Below, one piece after another: positions 48,780 to 57,747 of a stretch of 64,000 nt of DNA. Under the pieces are notes generated by a model, which did not search any database, was not told the DNA's origin, and worked only from the letters and a program-made list of their open reading frames with translations. The DNA lies in contig NZ_JALJRZ010000007.1 of assembly GCF_024519435.1 (NCBI RefSeq), forward strand, positions 62,001-126,000, given 5' to 3'. The position numbers were made by a program, and so were the translations under genes. The stretch is from Terrabacter sp. Ter38. Its GTDB lineage: Bacteria; Actinomycetota; Actinomycetes; Actinomycetales; Dermatophilaceae. How positions within the stretch are numbered: the first letter of the stretch is position 1; each line of letters starts with the position of its first letter.

Positions 48780-50237
48780 ATGCGTCGCGCCAAGATCGTC
48801 TGCACGATCGGACCCAAGACCTCATCGCCCACCCAGCTCCGCGCCCTCGTCGACGCCGGCATGGACGTCGCCCGTCTCAACCTCTCCCACGGTGACCACT
48901 CCGTGCACGAGCAGGTCTACCGCGACTGCCGCGCCGCGAGCGACGCGTCGGGACGTGCCGTCGGCATCCTCGTCGACCTCCAGGGCCCCAAGATCCGCAC
49001 CGGGCGCTTCTCCGGCGGCCCGGTGACGCTGAGCCCCGGCCAGCGCTTCACCATCACCACCCGCCAGGTCGACGGCGACGACAGCATCGTCGGCACCACC
49101 TACGACGGGCTGCCCGGTGACGTGACCCCGGGCGACGTGCTGCTCATCGACGACGGCAAGGTCATGCTGCGCGCGGTCGAGGTCACCGACACCGACGTGC
49201 TCACCGAGACGGTCATCGGCGGACAGGTCAGCAACAACAAGGGCATCAACCTGCCCGGCGTGGCCGTCAGCGTCCCTGCCCTGTCCGACAAGGACCGCGA
49301 GGACCTCCGCTTCGCGATGCGCCTCGGCGTCGACATGATCGCCCTGTCGTTCGTGCGCTCGGCCGACGACATCGTCGACGTGCACGCGATCATGGACGAG
49401 TTCGGTGAGCGCATCCCGGTCATCGCCAAGATCGAGAAGCCGCAGGCGGTCGACAACCTCGAGGGCATCGTCGCCGCCTTCGACGGGATCATGGTCGCCC
49501 GCGGTGACCTCGGCGTCGAGATGCCCCTCGAGGACGTGCCGCTCGTGCAGAAGCGCGCCATCGAGCTGGCCCGCCGCGAGGCCAAGCCGGTCATCGTCGC
49601 CACGCAGGTGCTCGAGTCGATGATCGAGAACCCCCGGCCGACCCGCGCCGAGGCCTCCGACGCTGCCAACGCCGTGCTCGACGGCGCCGACGCGCTCATG
49701 TTGTCGGGCGAGACCTCCGTCGGCGCCTGGCCGATCGACTCGGTGCGCACCATGGCGCGCATCATCGAGTCCACCGAGGTGCACGGCCACGACCAGATCG
49801 CCCGGATGAAGACCAACCCCAAGACCGTCGGGGGTGCGGTGACCAAGGCCGCCGCCGAGATCGGTGAGGTCGTCGGGGCGAAGTTCCTCATCACCTTCAC
49901 CGAGACCGGCGGCTCGGCGACGCGGATGGCCCGCATCCGCCCGCGGCTGCCCATGCTGGCGTTCACCTCCGACCCCCGCGTCCGCTCGCGCCTCGCGCTC
50001 GTCTGGGGCATCGAGACCTACCTCGTGCCGCGCATGTTCCACACCGACCAGTTCGCCATGCAGGTCGACCTCAAGCTCATGCCGGAGGGCCGCATCGCCG
50101 AGGGTGACCGCGTCGTCATCGTCGCCGGCTCGCCCCCCGGCATCCCCGGCTCGACGAACGCGCTGCGCGTCCACCGCGTGGGCGACGCGGTCAACCGGGC
50201 CGCCCCGGCCTACCGGCCGGAGGAGGTCACGAGCTGA
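48780..50237 (+). CDS. pyk: Pyruvate kinase
   Basis: 485 residues. Makes pyruvate and ATP from phosphoenolpyruvate and ADP. It starts [20 protein letters not shown], with [12 protein letters not shown]; the catalytic Lys is in [13 protein letters not shown], and metal ligands in [37 protein letters not shown] and the C-terminal regulatory domain follow. The usual TQMLESM is TQVLESM here. Perfect hairpins stand on both sides of the gene. A CRP-like site lies before it. Confidence 0.96.
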   Translation: MRRAKIVCTIGPKTSSPTQLRALVDAGMDVARLNLSHGDHSVHEQVYRDCRAASDASGRAVGILVDLQGPKIRTGRFSGGPVTLSPGQRFTITTRQVDGDDSIVGTTYDGLPGDVTPGDVLLIDDGKVMLRAVEVTDTDVLTETVIGGQVSNNKGINLPGVAVSVPALSDKDREDLRFAMRLGVDMIALSFVRSADDIVDVHAIMDEFGERIPVIAKIEKPQAVDNLEGIVAAFDGIMVARGDLGVEMPLEDVPLVQKRAIELARREAKPVIVATQVLESMIENPRPTRAEASDAANAVLDGADALMLSGETSVGAWPIDSVRTMARIIESTEVHGHDQIARMKTNPKTVGGAVTKAAAEIGEVVGAKFLITFTETGGSATRMARIRPRLPMLAFTSDPRVRSRLALVWGIETYLVPRMFHTDQFAMQVDLKLMPEGRIAEGDRVVIVAGSPPGIPGSTNALRVHRVGDAVNRAAPAYRPEEVTS

Positions 50238-50264
50238 GCTCGTCCGACCCCGCGATCGCGAGAC

Positions 50265-50300
50265 CACGTATGCCGCCGGCCCGGCCCGGCGGCATACGTG
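50265..50300. terminator. 15-bp perfect hairpin with inverted octamers (after pyk)
   Basis: Arms 50265-50279 and 50286-50300, loop of 6 bases. As after gltD, GTATGCCG and CGGCATAC lie near the base. No T-run. It separates pyk from the tRNA gene. Confidence 0.68.
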
Positions 50301-50373
50301 CGTCCCGGGGAGGGCCGGGCGGCCACCGGCCGCGGCTCCCGCGTCGTCACGGGTATGCTGGCGCGGCACTCCG

Positions 50374-50456
<83 letters not shown>

Positions 50457-50548
50457 CCGTTGGTCGCCCGCGGCCCCCCACGTCCGGTCCGGGCCGACCG
50501 TGACTCGGGGTCGACGGTCCCGAAACGCGCCGGAAACGTGGCCCCGGC

Positions 50549-50554
50549 TACGCT
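50549..50554 (+). promoter_or_regulatory. -10 box, leaderless start of the ANTAR regulator gene
   Basis: TACGCT ends 6 bases before GTG 50561. It favours this GTG over the in-frame TTG 50555. Confidence 0.45.
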
Positions 50555-50560
50555 TTGCCC

Positions 50561-51262
50561 GTGAGCACTGACGAGAGCACGACCCCCAGGCCGACCCCCG
50601 CCACCGCAGCCGAGGCCTCGGCTGTCCCGGCCGCCCCCGAGGCGACTGCGGCACCCGAGGACGCCGGCAACGCCGCGCCGGTCAGCGGCGCCACCCGCAT
50701 CCTCGTCGCCGAGGACGAGGCGCTCATCCGTCTCGACCTCGTCGAGATGCTGGGGGAGCAGGGCTACGACGTCGTCGGCCAGGCGAGCAACGGCGAGCAG
50801 GCCGTCGAGCTCGCCAAGGAGGTCCGGCCCGACCTCGTCATCATGGACGTCAAGATGCCCGTCCTCGACGGGCTCTCGGCCGCCGAGCAGCTCCACGAGG
50901 CCAAGCTGTGCCCCGTCATCATGCTCACCGCCTTCTCGCAGACCGAGCTCGTCGAGCGGGCCCGCGACGCCGGTGTCATGGCCTACATCGTCAAGCCGTT
51001 CACGGCCGACGACCTGCGGCCCGCCATCGACATCGCGACGTCGCGCTGGCAGGAGCTCAAGGCCCTCGAGGCCGAGATCGCCGACCTCGGCGAGCGGCTC
51101 GAGACGCGCAAGCTCGTCGACCGCGCCAAGGGCGTGCTCATGAGCCAGCTCAAGCTGACCGAGTCCGACGCCTTCCGCTGGATCCAGAAGACCGCGATGG
51201 ACCGCCGACTCGGGATGAAGGAGGTCGCCGAGGCCGTCATCAACGGCTTTCCGGCGTCCTGA
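50561..51262 (+). CDS. pdtaR: ANTAR-domain response regulator (PdtaR-like)
   Basis: 233 residues. A 45-residue Ala/Pro/Thr-rich leader is followed by a receiver domain (about 47-160): LVAEDEALIRLDLVEML (acidic pocket), the phospho-Asp in PDLVIMDVKMPVLDG, and AYIVKPF with the conserved Lys. Residues 170-230 form the ANTAR RNA-binding domain (RKLVDRAKGVLMSQLKLTES and the late RRLGMKEVAEAVI). Such proteins bind paired hexaloop RNA hairpins and prevent termination after phosphorylation. The kinase partner PdtaS is not in the window. Its RNA targets here are unknown. Confidence 0.88.
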   Translation: MSTDESTTPRPTPATAAEASAVPAAPEATAAPEDAGNAAPVSGATRILVAEDEALIRLDLVEMLGEQGYDVVGQASNGEQAVELAKEVRPDLVIMDVKMPVLDGLSAAEQLHEAKLCPVIMLTAFSQTELVERARDAGVMAYIVKPFTADDLRPAIDIATSRWQELKALEAEIADLGERLETRKLVDRAKGVLMSQLKLTESDAFRWIQKTAMDRRLGMKEVAEAVINGFPAS

Positions 51263-51304
51263 CGCACGCTCGGCCGCACATCGTCCGGCAGCCCGGTCGG
51301 AACA

Positions 51305-51343
51305 GGTCACGACACGGTCACTCATCGCGAGTTTGTCGTGACC
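51305..51343. promoter_or_regulatory. 10-bp inverted repeat before livK
   Basis: Arms ggtcacgaca (51305-51314) and tgtcgtgacc (51334-51343), 19 bases apart. It may be an operator of the liv operon or a terminator of the ANTAR gene; it lacks a T-run. TAGTCT (51362-51367) is a weak -10 candidate downstream. Confidence 0.45.
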
Positions 51344-51413
51344 CCGGCGCAGGGTGGGGCTTAGTCTCCAGACAGCCCTCGACCGAGGGATGTGTGACAT
51401 CAGGAGGACACTC

Positions 51414-52556
51414 GTGCGTTCTACCCTCAAGTTCGCTGTGCCGCTCGCGGTCGCAGCGCTTGCCCTCGGCGCCTGTGGCACCAAGGGTGGCGACACTGCT
51501 ACACCTGCCGCCAGCGGTGGTGCTGCAGCCTGCGGCAACTACAAGATCGGCATGTTCGGTGCCCTCACCGGCCCGAACGCCAACCTGGGCATCTACATCC
51601 AGAACGGCGTGAACCTCGCCCTCGACGACTACAACAAGAAGCACGCCGACTGCAAGGTCACGCTCGAGAACTACGACTCGCAGGGTGACCCGACGCAGGC
51701 TCCGGCGCTGGCCAAGAAGGCCATCGACGACAAGAAGGTCGTCGGCATCGTCGGCCCCGCCTTCTCCGGTGAGTCCAAGGCCGCCGACCCGGCGTTCAAC
51801 GAGGCCGGCCTCGTGACGATCACGCCGTCCGCGACCAACCCGAAGCTCGCCGAGAACGGCTGGAAGACCTTCTTCCGCGCCCTCGGCAACGACGCCACCC
51901 AGGGCCCCGCGGCCGCCAAGTACATCAAGGACACCATCAAGTCGACGAAGACCTTCGTCATCGACGACGCGTCCGAGTACGGCAAGGGCCTGGCCGACAT
52001 CGTCCGTCAGGACCTCGGCTCGCAGGTCATCGGCAACGACACCATCCAGCAGAAGCAGACCGACTTCAGCGCCTCCGTCACGAAGGTGACGAGCTCCGGC
52101 GCCGACGCGCTCTTCTTCGGTGGCTACTCGCCGGAGGCCGCGCCGCTCATCAAGCAGCTGCGCGACGCCGGCTGGAAGGGCACGTTCGTCGTCGCCGACG
52201 GTGTCAAGGACCAGTCCTTCATCGACAACGCCAAGGACGCCGCCGAGGGCACCATCATCACCTGCCCGTGCGTCCCCGCCGACGTGGCGCCGGAGTTCCA
52301 GGCCGCCTACAAGGCGAAGTACAACGAGGACCCCAACACCTACTCCGGTGAGGGCTACGACTCCGCCACGATCCTGCTCGACGGCATCGCCGCCGGCAAG
52401 GACCGCTCGAGCATGGTCGACTTCGTGAAGTCCTACGACAAGAAGGGCGTCACGAAGCAGCTGAAGTTCGACGCCAAGGGCGAGTCGGCCGACATCAAGG
52501 TCTTCGCCTACAAGGTCGAGGGCGGCAAGATCGTCGGCACCGGCGAGATCAAGTAG
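51414..52556 (+). CDS. livK: Branched-chain amino-acid-type ABC substrate-binding lipoprotein
   Basis: 380 residues from GTG 51414, with aggagg upstream. Lipoprotein signal: hydrophobic core then LGAC with the Cys at residue 21. Type I periplasmic-binding fold: YKIGMFGALTGPNANLGIYI, VGIVGPAFSGESKAADPAFN, ITPSATNPKLAENGWKTFFR and YDSATILLDGIAAG. The ligand is predicted to be leucine, isoleucine or valine, but amide or urea binders look alike. The operon livKHMGF follows. The in-frame start at 51354 is not supported. Confidence 0.92.
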   Translation: MRSTLKFAVPLAVAALALGACGTKGGDTATPAASGGAAACGNYKIGMFGALTGPNANLGIYIQNGVNLALDDYNKKHADCKVTLENYDSQGDPTQAPALAKKAIDDKKVVGIVGPAFSGESKAADPAFNEAGLVTITPSATNPKLAENGWKTFFRALGNDATQGPAAAKYIKDTIKSTKTFVIDDASEYGKGLADIVRQDLGSQVIGNDTIQQKQTDFSASVTKVTSSGADALFFGGYSPEAAPLIKQLRDAGWKGTFVVADGVKDQSFIDNAKDAAEGTIITCPCVPADVAPEFQAAYKAKYNEDPNTYSGEGYDSATILLDGIAAGKDRSSMVDFVKSYDKKGVTKQLKFDAKGESADIKVFAYKVEGGKIVGTGEIK

Positions 52557-52574
52557 CGCGATCGTCAACGAAGG

Positions 52575-52607
52575 GGGGCGGTCGGGGCAGTACGCTCCGA
52601 CCGCCCC
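52575..52607. terminator. 11-bp hairpin between livK and livH
   Basis: Arms ggggcggtcgg (52575-52585) and ccgaccgcccc (52597-52607), loop of 11 bases. With no T-run, it is more likely a partial stop or mRNA stabiliser that leaves more livK than livHMGF transcript. Confidence 0.6.
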
Positions 52608-52668
52608 TCCGTTCGGTTGACGCGCGAGCTCTGGTCCCGTCCACCGCACCCGGCCCAGGAGGTCTTGG

Positions 52669-53658
52669 ATGCAGAACCTGATCGACAACTTCTTCGCGTA
52701 CACCATCACGGGCCTGACGATCGGCGCCGTGTACGCGCTCGTCGCGCTCGGCTACACACTCGTCTACGGCGTCCTGCGCCTCATCAACTTCGCCCACTCC
52801 GAGGTGTTCATGTACGGCACCTTCGCAGCGCTGTGGGTGGTCATGCTCCTCGGCGGCCGTCCCGGGGCCGGCGTCGGACAGGTCGTCTTCTGGGTGGCGA
52901 TGATGTTCGTCGCGGCCATGGCGATGTCAGGGTTCATCGCCGTGCTGCTCGAGCGAGTGGCCTACCGACCGCTCCGCAAACGCAACGCACCACCGCTCAT
53001 CGCGCTCATCTCGGCCATCGGCGCCTCGTTCGTCCTCGCCGAGATCATGGGTCTGCGCAGCCGGATCACCGGCTGGGTGGGTCTCGACGACAACCTGCGT
53101 GACTACGTCCGCAACTCGCGCAACAACGCCGGTATGCCGACGATCATCGCGCCCCAGCCGATCTTCACGATCGGGGGCTACCACGTCACGAACGTCGACG
53201 TCTTCGTCATCGTCGGAGCCATCGTCATCATGATCATCCTCGACCAGTTCGTGAAGCGCTCGCGCCTCGGTCGTGGCATCCGCGCCGTGGCGATGGACCC
53301 CGAGTCCGCCGCCCTCATGGGCGTCAACCGCGACCGCGTCATCCAGGTGACGTTCCTCGTCGGTGGCCTCATGGCCGGTGCGGCAGCCGTCTTCTACATG
53401 CTGAAGATCGGCATCACCCGCTACGACGCCGGCTTCATCCTCGGCGTCAAGGCGTTCACCGCCGCCGTCCTCGGTGGCATCGGCAACCTGCGCGGCGCGC
53501 TGCTCGGTGGATTCATCCTCGGGCTGGCGGAGAACTACGGCTCCGCCGTCGTCGGCTCGCAGTGGAAGGACGTCGTGGCCTTCGTGCTCCTCGTCCTCAT
53601 CCTGCTCTTCCGACCCACCGGCCTGCTCGGTGAGTCCCTCGGAAAGGCGCGCGCATGA
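52669..53658 (+). CDS. livH: Branched-chain amino-acid ABC permease LivH
   Basis: 329 residues, about eight membrane segments. AGGAGG precedes the ATG. Starts with GLTIGAVYALVALGYTLVYG and LINFAHSEVFMYG, the LivH signature. Late FTAAVLGGIGNLRGALLGGF contacts the ATPase. Overlaps livM as ATGA. Confidence 0.94.
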   Translation: MQNLIDNFFAYTITGLTIGAVYALVALGYTLVYGVLRLINFAHSEVFMYGTFAALWVVMLLGGRPGAGVGQVVFWVAMMFVAAMAMSGFIAVLLERVAYRPLRKRNAPPLIALISAIGASFVLAEIMGLRSRITGWVGLDDNLRDYVRNSRNNAGMPTIIAPQPIFTIGGYHVTNVDVFVIVGAIVIMIILDQFVKRSRLGRGIRAVAMDPESAALMGVNRDRVIQVTFLVGGLMAGAAAVFYMLKIGITRYDAGFILGVKAFTAAVLGGIGNLRGALLGGFILGLAENYGSAVVGSQWKDVVAFVLLVLILLFRPTGLLGESLGKARA

Positions 53659-54803
53659 GCACCACGACGTCCGCCCCGGCGGCCCCCAAGAAGTCCTCCC
53701 CGGGCTTCAGGGAGCGGGTCGACAACCTGCCGAAGGCCGTCAAGATCGCCCTCTGGGTGGTCTTCGCGTTCTTCCTGTTCCTCCTCCCGCTGCTCAACAT
53801 CCCGTTCATCACGACGGAGGGCTCCGACTTCGGCGGTGTCCTCTTCACCGTCGCGACGTACGTCCTCGTCGCCCTCGGCCTCAACATCGTCGTCGGCTAC
53901 GCCGGACTGCTCGACCTCGGCTACGTCGGGTTCTATGCGATCGGCGCCTACACGATCGGCGTCCTGACCTCGGAGCACGCCCACATGTCGTGGGTCGTCG
54001 TCGTCCCGATCGCGATCGTCGTCGCCATGATCTCCGGCATCATCCTCGGTGCCCCGACCCTGCGCGTGCGCGGCGACTACCTCGCCATCGTGACGCTCGG
54101 CTTCGGCGAGATCGTGCGTCTGACGCTCGTCAACTCGGAGTGGCTCGGTGGTGCGCAGGGCATCTCCGACATCCCGAAGCCGCCCGGCCTCGAGCTGTTC
54201 GAGGTCCCGAGCATCGACTGGAGCAGCGGTGCGCCCGTCGTCGACCTCGGCACGACCTCGACCTTCCTCAAGTTCGGGATCAACGACTTCGTGCCCTACT
54301 ACTGGCTCGCCCTCGGCATCATCGGGCTCGTGCTCGTCTTCGACATCCTCGTCAAGAGCAGCCGCGTCGGGCGTGCGTGGGAGGCCACACGTGAGGACGA
54401 GGACGCCGCCGAGCTCATGGGTGTGCCGACCTTCCGGTTCAAGCTGCTCGCCTTCGCCCTCGGTGCCGCCATCGGTGGCCTCTCGGGTGCGCTCTTCGCG
54501 ACCAAGGCGGGCTTCATCTCACCGGACAGCTTCCAGCTGCTGCTCTCGATCCTCTTCCTGGCCGCTGTCGTCGTCGGTGGCGCCGGCAACCGTTGGGGTG
54601 TCATCGTCGGTGCGATCGTCGTCGCCTACTTCCCGGAGCGCTTCCGTGAGTTCGCGGACTTCCGCGTCCTCGTCTTCGGACTCGCCCTGATGTTGCTCGC
54701 GATCTTCCGTCCGCAGGGCCTGCTGCCCCCGCGGCGCACGGTCCGCGCCAAGCGGGCCGACGACAGACAGGCCGTCCTCGAGGAAGGAGAAGCCCATGTC
54801 TGA
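53655..54803 (+). CDS. livM: Branched-chain amino-acid ABC permease LivM
   Basis: 382 residues. A charged N-terminal 35 residues precede the membrane part. Signatures: ALGLNIVVGYAGLLDLGYVGFY, LRVRGDYLAIVTLGFGEIVR and WEATREDEDAAELMGVPTFR, with VVVGGAGNRWGVIVGA at the ATPase contact. Partner of livH. Overlaps livG by 8 bases. Confidence 0.94.
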   Translation: MSTTTSAPAAPKKSSPGFRERVDNLPKAVKIALWVVFAFFLFLLPLLNIPFITTEGSDFGGVLFTVATYVLVALGLNIVVGYAGLLDLGYVGFYAIGAYTIGVLTSEHAHMSWVVVVPIAIVVAMISGIILGAPTLRVRGDYLAIVTLGFGEIVRLTLVNSEWLGGAQGISDIPKPPGLELFEVPSIDWSSGAPVVDLGTTSTFLKFGINDFVPYYWLALGIIGLVLVFDILVKSSRVGRAWEATREDEDAAELMGVPTFRFKLLAFALGAAIGGLSGALFATKAGFISPDSFQLLLSILFLAAVVVGGAGNRWGVIVGAIVVAYFPERFREFADFRVLVFGLALMLLAIFRPQGLLPPRRTVRAKRADDRQAVLEEGEAHV

Positions 54804-55713
54804 CCCGACCCCGCCCACCACGGGTGACGAGCCGGCCGTCGAGCGCACGCTCGCCGACCCGGCCGACGAGGTCACCGAGATCAACCCCGACGTCGACATC
54901 GCGCCCGAGGACATCGGCGTTCCCGTCGTGTCCGAGGGCGAGCGACTGCTCGAGGTCGACGAGGTCACCCTCCGCTTCGGCGGCGTCGTGGCCCTCAACG
55001 AGGTGAGCTTCCACATCAACAAGGGCGAGATCCTCGGTCTCATCGGCCCCAACGGTGCCGGCAAGACGACGTGCTTCAACGTCATGACCGGCGTCTACCA
55101 GCCCACCTCGGGTGGCGTCCGCTACCTCGGCAAGCCGCTGGGCAAGCGCAAGAAGTTCCAGATCACCAAGCTGGGCATCGCGCGCACGTTCCAGAACATC
55201 CGTCTGTTCGCCAACATGACGGCGCTCGAGAACGTCCTCGTCGGGGTCGACGCGCACCACTCGACCGGTGTCGTCTCGGCGATGTTCCGGCTGCCGAAGC
55301 ACCGCAGGGAGGAGGCGCAGGGCTATGCCCGCGCCATCGAGCTGCTGACCTTCATGGGGCTCGACGGCAAGGCCGACGAGCTGGCCCGCAACCTCCCGTA
55401 CGGTGACCAGCGTCGCCTCGAGATCGCGCGTGCCCTGGCCACGAGCCCGCAGCTGCTGTGCCTCGACGAGCCGGCGGCGGGCTTCAACCCGGCCGAGAAG
55501 GCCAAGCTCATGGAGCTGATCCGCACGATCCGCGACCAGGGCTACACGGTCCTGCTCATCGAGCACGACATGAAGCTCGTCATGGGCGTGACCGACCGGA
55601 TCGTCGTGCTCGAGTTCGGCCGCAAGATCGCCGAGGGCTCGCCCGCGGAGATCCGCGACAACCCCGCGGTCATCGCCGCCTACCTGGGAGTTGATGAGGA
55701 AGATGCTTCTTGA
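54796..55713 (+). CDS. livG: Branched-chain amino-acid ABC ATPase LivG
   Basis: 305 residues, about 45 longer than typical LivG because of an acidic N-terminal extension (about 1-50). aaggag lies 7 bases before the ATG. Walker A is GPNGAGKTT, then ARTFQNIRLFANMTALENV, Walker B LLCLDEPAAGFNP. The signature is unusual: NLPYGDQRRLEIARAL, as is common in LivG where LSYGxQ replaces LSGGQ. Ends inside livF. Confidence 0.94.
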   Translation: MSDPTPPTTGDEPAVERTLADPADEVTEINPDVDIAPEDIGVPVVSEGERLLEVDEVTLRFGGVVALNEVSFHINKGEILGLIGPNGAGKTTCFNVMTGVYQPTSGGVRYLGKPLGKRKKFQITKLGIARTFQNIRLFANMTALENVLVGVDAHHSTGVVSAMFRLPKHRREEAQGYARAIELLTFMGLDGKADELARNLPYGDQRRLEIARALATSPQLLCLDEPAAGFNPAEKAKLMELIRTIRDQGYTVLLIEHDMKLVMGVTDRIVVLEFGRKIAEGSPAEIRDNPAVIAAYLGVDEEDAS

Positions 55714-56422
55714 GGTGAAGGGCCTGTGCGTCAACTACGGGCGCATCGAGGCCATCCGCGACATCAGCTTCACCGTCGAGGAGGGCGAGATCGTCACCCT
55801 CATCGGCGCCAACGGTGCCGGCAAGACGACGACGATGAAGACCGTCTCGGGTCTGCGCCCCGTGCGCGCCGGGTCGGTCGTCTTCGACGGCAAGGACATC
55901 ACGCACATGCCGTCGCACGAGCGGCCGGTCCTCGGCATCTCGCAGTCGCCCGAGGGCCGTGGGTGCTTCGTCGGCATGACCGTCATGGAGAACCTCGAGA
56001 TGGGCACGTACGCCCGTCCGGACCGCAAGAGCAAGGCCGTCAAGGACGACCTCGAGCGCGTCTTCGAGCTCTTCCCGCGGCTCAAGGAGCGCAGCAACCA
56101 GGCTGCCGGCTCGATGTCGGGCGGCGAGCAGCAGATGCTGGCCATGGGCCGGGCGCTCATGGCCAAGCCGAAGCTGCTGCTCCTCGACGAGCCGTCGATG
56201 GGTCTCGCGCCGAAGCTGATCAAGCAGATCTTCGACATCGTGACGGAGATCAACAGCCAGGGCACCACGGTGCTGCTCGTCGAGCAGAACGCCGCGCAGG
56301 CGCTCAAGAGGTCCCACCGCGCCTACATCCTCGAGACGGGCGAGATCGTCCGTGAGGGCACGGGCAAGGACCTCGCGGACGACCCGGCCGTCAAGGCGGC
56401 CTACCTCGGCGGCGACGTCTAG
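55694..56422 (+). CDS. livF: Branched-chain amino-acid ABC ATPase LivF
   Basis: 242 residues from ATG 55694; ATG 55703, three codons later, is as plausible. Walker A GANGAGKTTT, ISQSPEGRGCFVGMTVMENL, signature MSGGEQQMLAMGRALM, Walker B LLLLDEPSMGLAP. The order after Walker B (LVEQNAAQALK) is LivF-type. It pairs with LivG as the second ATPase. Confidence 0.94.
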   Translation: MRKMLLEVKGLCVNYGRIEAIRDISFTVEEGEIVTLIGANGAGKTTTMKTVSGLRPVRAGSVVFDGKDITHMPSHERPVLGISQSPEGRGCFVGMTVMENLEMGTYARPDRKSKAVKDDLERVFELFPRLKERSNQAAGSMSGGEQQMLAMGRALMAKPKLLLLDEPSMGLAPKLIKQIFDIVTEINSQGTTVLLVEQNAAQALKRSHRAYILETGEIVREGTGKDLADDPAVKAAYLGGDV

Positions 56423-56490
56423 GGGAGCCTCCCGGCGTCGTTCGGCACCGAGCTGCGGCGCCGGCAGTGCCGGCTACGGATTCCGAAGGC

Positions 56491-56520
56491 GGGGCGTCAC
56501 GACCACGGTCGTGGCGCCCC
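56491..56520. terminator. Hairpin after the liv operon
   Basis: Arms 56491-56504 and 56507-56520 pair over 14 positions with one G-T pair. It lies 68 bases after livF. No T-run. Confidence 0.6.
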
Positions 56521-56573
56521 GTCCGCTCGCGGTGCACCTTCGCGTTGCCCTTCCGCCGCGGCCTCGTTGGTCG

Positions 56574-56579
56574 TAGTGT
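56574..56579 (+). promoter_or_regulatory. -10 box before the GNAT gene
   Basis: TAGTGT, 7 bases before GTG 56587, which opens a 9-codon reading frame. Confidence 0.35.
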
Positions 56580-56586
56580 CTGCCGG

Positions 56587-56616
56587 GTGACCTCGGGACA
56601 GGAACGGGAGGGATGA
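56587..56616 (+). CDS. Possible leaderless 9-codon upstream reading frame
   Basis: GTG ACC TCG through TGA, nine codons (VTSGQEREG). It begins 7 bases after TAGTGT, and its stop overlaps the GNAT start (ATGATG). It also contains the gggaggg that would serve the GNAT ribosome site. The likely role is to bring ribosomes to the downstream start. Coding status is inferred from spacing only. Confidence 0.3.
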   Translation: MTSGQEREG

Positions 56617-57197
56617 TGGGTCGAGCACCGGTCTCAGTGCAGCGGGTCGACGAGGGCCAGCACTCGCAGTTCATCGAGCTGTGGATCACGCACCGGATCG
56701 AGGGTGGCACCACCCCGGAGGCGGCCCAGCGGCTCGCGCTCGACGGAACTCTGCGGAATGCCTTGCAGCGCAATGACATCTGCGCTTTCATCGCGTCCCT
56801 GGACGGCCGTCCGGCGGGCTACGTCGTCCTCGCCGACTCGACGCGGAGCCTTCTCGTCGACTCGCCGTGCGTCTCGATCGACATGCTCTTCGTCCACCCG
56901 GACTTCCGCCGTCAGGGCGTCGGACGGTCCTTGCTCACGGCCGCCGGCCGGTACGCCGACCGGCAGGGCTGCGAGCACCTGGTCAGCTCGGTGCCCGCGG
57001 GTGACCGCGAGGCCAACCGCTTCTTCGCCCGGCTCGGCTTCGCGCCCGAGACCGTGCGGCGCGTCGCGACGTCCGCGACGATGCAGCGCAAGCTGGCGGG
57101 GGAGCCGCGGCCCCAGCGGGTCTCGCTCGACCTGCTCCAGCGCCGTCGCGACCTGCGCGCGCGGGCGCCGCGGCACGACCCGAAGATCGCGGGCTGA
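56613..57197 (+). CDS. GNAT-family N-acetyltransferase
   Basis: 194 residues (193 if ATG 56616 is used). The acetyl-CoA site is MLFVHPDFRRQGVGRSLLTAAGRYA; PAGDREANRFFARLGFAPE follows, as usual in the family. The C-terminal 30 residues are very Arg-rich (LQRRRDLRARAPRH), suggesting contact with RNA or ribosome. The substrate is unknown. Nearest neighbours give no clue. Confidence 0.82.
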   Translation: MMGRAPVSVQRVDEGQHSQFIELWITHRIEGGTTPEAAQRLALDGTLRNALQRNDICAFIASLDGRPAGYVVLADSTRSLLVDSPCVSIDMLFVHPDFRRQGVGRSLLTAAGRYADRQGCEHLVSSVPAGDREANRFFARLGFAPETVRRVATSATMQRKLAGEPRPQRVSLDLLQRRRDLRARAPRHDPKIAG

Positions 57198-57222
57198 GAC
57201 CTGCCCCTGCCGGCGCCGGACC

Positions 57223-57660
57223 TCAGGCCCCCGGCGCCGCGTCGCGCAGCAGGCAGGTGATGCGCGACGTGCAGACGCGCTTGCCCGCCTCGTCGATGAC
57301 GACGACGTCGTAGCTGACGAGGGTGCGGCCGGCGCTGAGCAGTGTCGCCGTCCCCGTCACGACGCCCGAGCGGGCGGCTCGGTGATGCGTCGCGTTGATG
57401 TCGAGTCCGACGGCAACGCGGCCCGGACCGGCGTGGATCTGGGCGCCGATCGAGCCGAGGGTCTCGGCGAGCACGACGCTGGCGCCGCCGTGGAGCAACC
57501 CGTACGGCTGGGTGTTGCCGGCGACGGGCATCGTCGCGACGAGGCGCTCGGGGGAGACCTCGGTCATCTCGATGTGCATCCGCTCGATGAGGGTCCCCTC
57601 GGCCATCGACCGCATGTCGTCGAGGGTCTGGCCGGTCGCCTGCGTCGAAGAGTCAGTCAT
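57223..57660 (-). CDS. PaaI-like hotdog thioesterase
   Basis: 145 residues on the minus strand from ATG 57658-57660. The hotdog core has MPVAGNTQPYGLLHGGASVVLAETLGS (HGG active-site region), then VAVGLDINATHHRAARSG. Members cleave aryl- or acyl-CoA; the exact substrate is unknown. A long upstream extension is open but falls in the polA promoter and gene. TACGAT, 6 bases before the ATG on the minus strand, fits a leaderless start. Confidence 0.85.
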   Translation of the reverse strand: MTDSSTQATGQTLDDMRSMAEGTLIERMHIEMTEVSPERLVATMPVAGNTQPYGLLHGGASVVLAETLGSIGAQIHAGPGRVAVGLDINATHHRAARSGVVTGTATLLSAGRTLVSYDVVVIDEAGKRVCTSRITCLLRDAAPGA

Positions 57661-57666
57661 GTCGGG

Positions 57667-57672
57667 ATCGTA
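57667..57672 (-). promoter_or_regulatory. -10 box, leaderless start of the thioesterase gene
   Basis: TACGAT on the minus strand, 6 bases before the ATG; it overlaps an octamer (57670-57677). Confidence 0.42.
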
Positions 57673-57735
57673 TGCCGTCGTAGGCCGCCCTCCCGCGCAC
57701 GCGGTGCCCCGGCTCACGCCGTCGGTGGGCGCCAC

Positions 57736-57741
57736 TAGGGT
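57736..57741 (+). promoter_or_regulatory. -10 box, leaderless start of polA
   Basis: TAGGGT ends 6 bases before GTG 57748. Confidence 0.45.
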
Positions 57742-57747
57742 TGCCGT

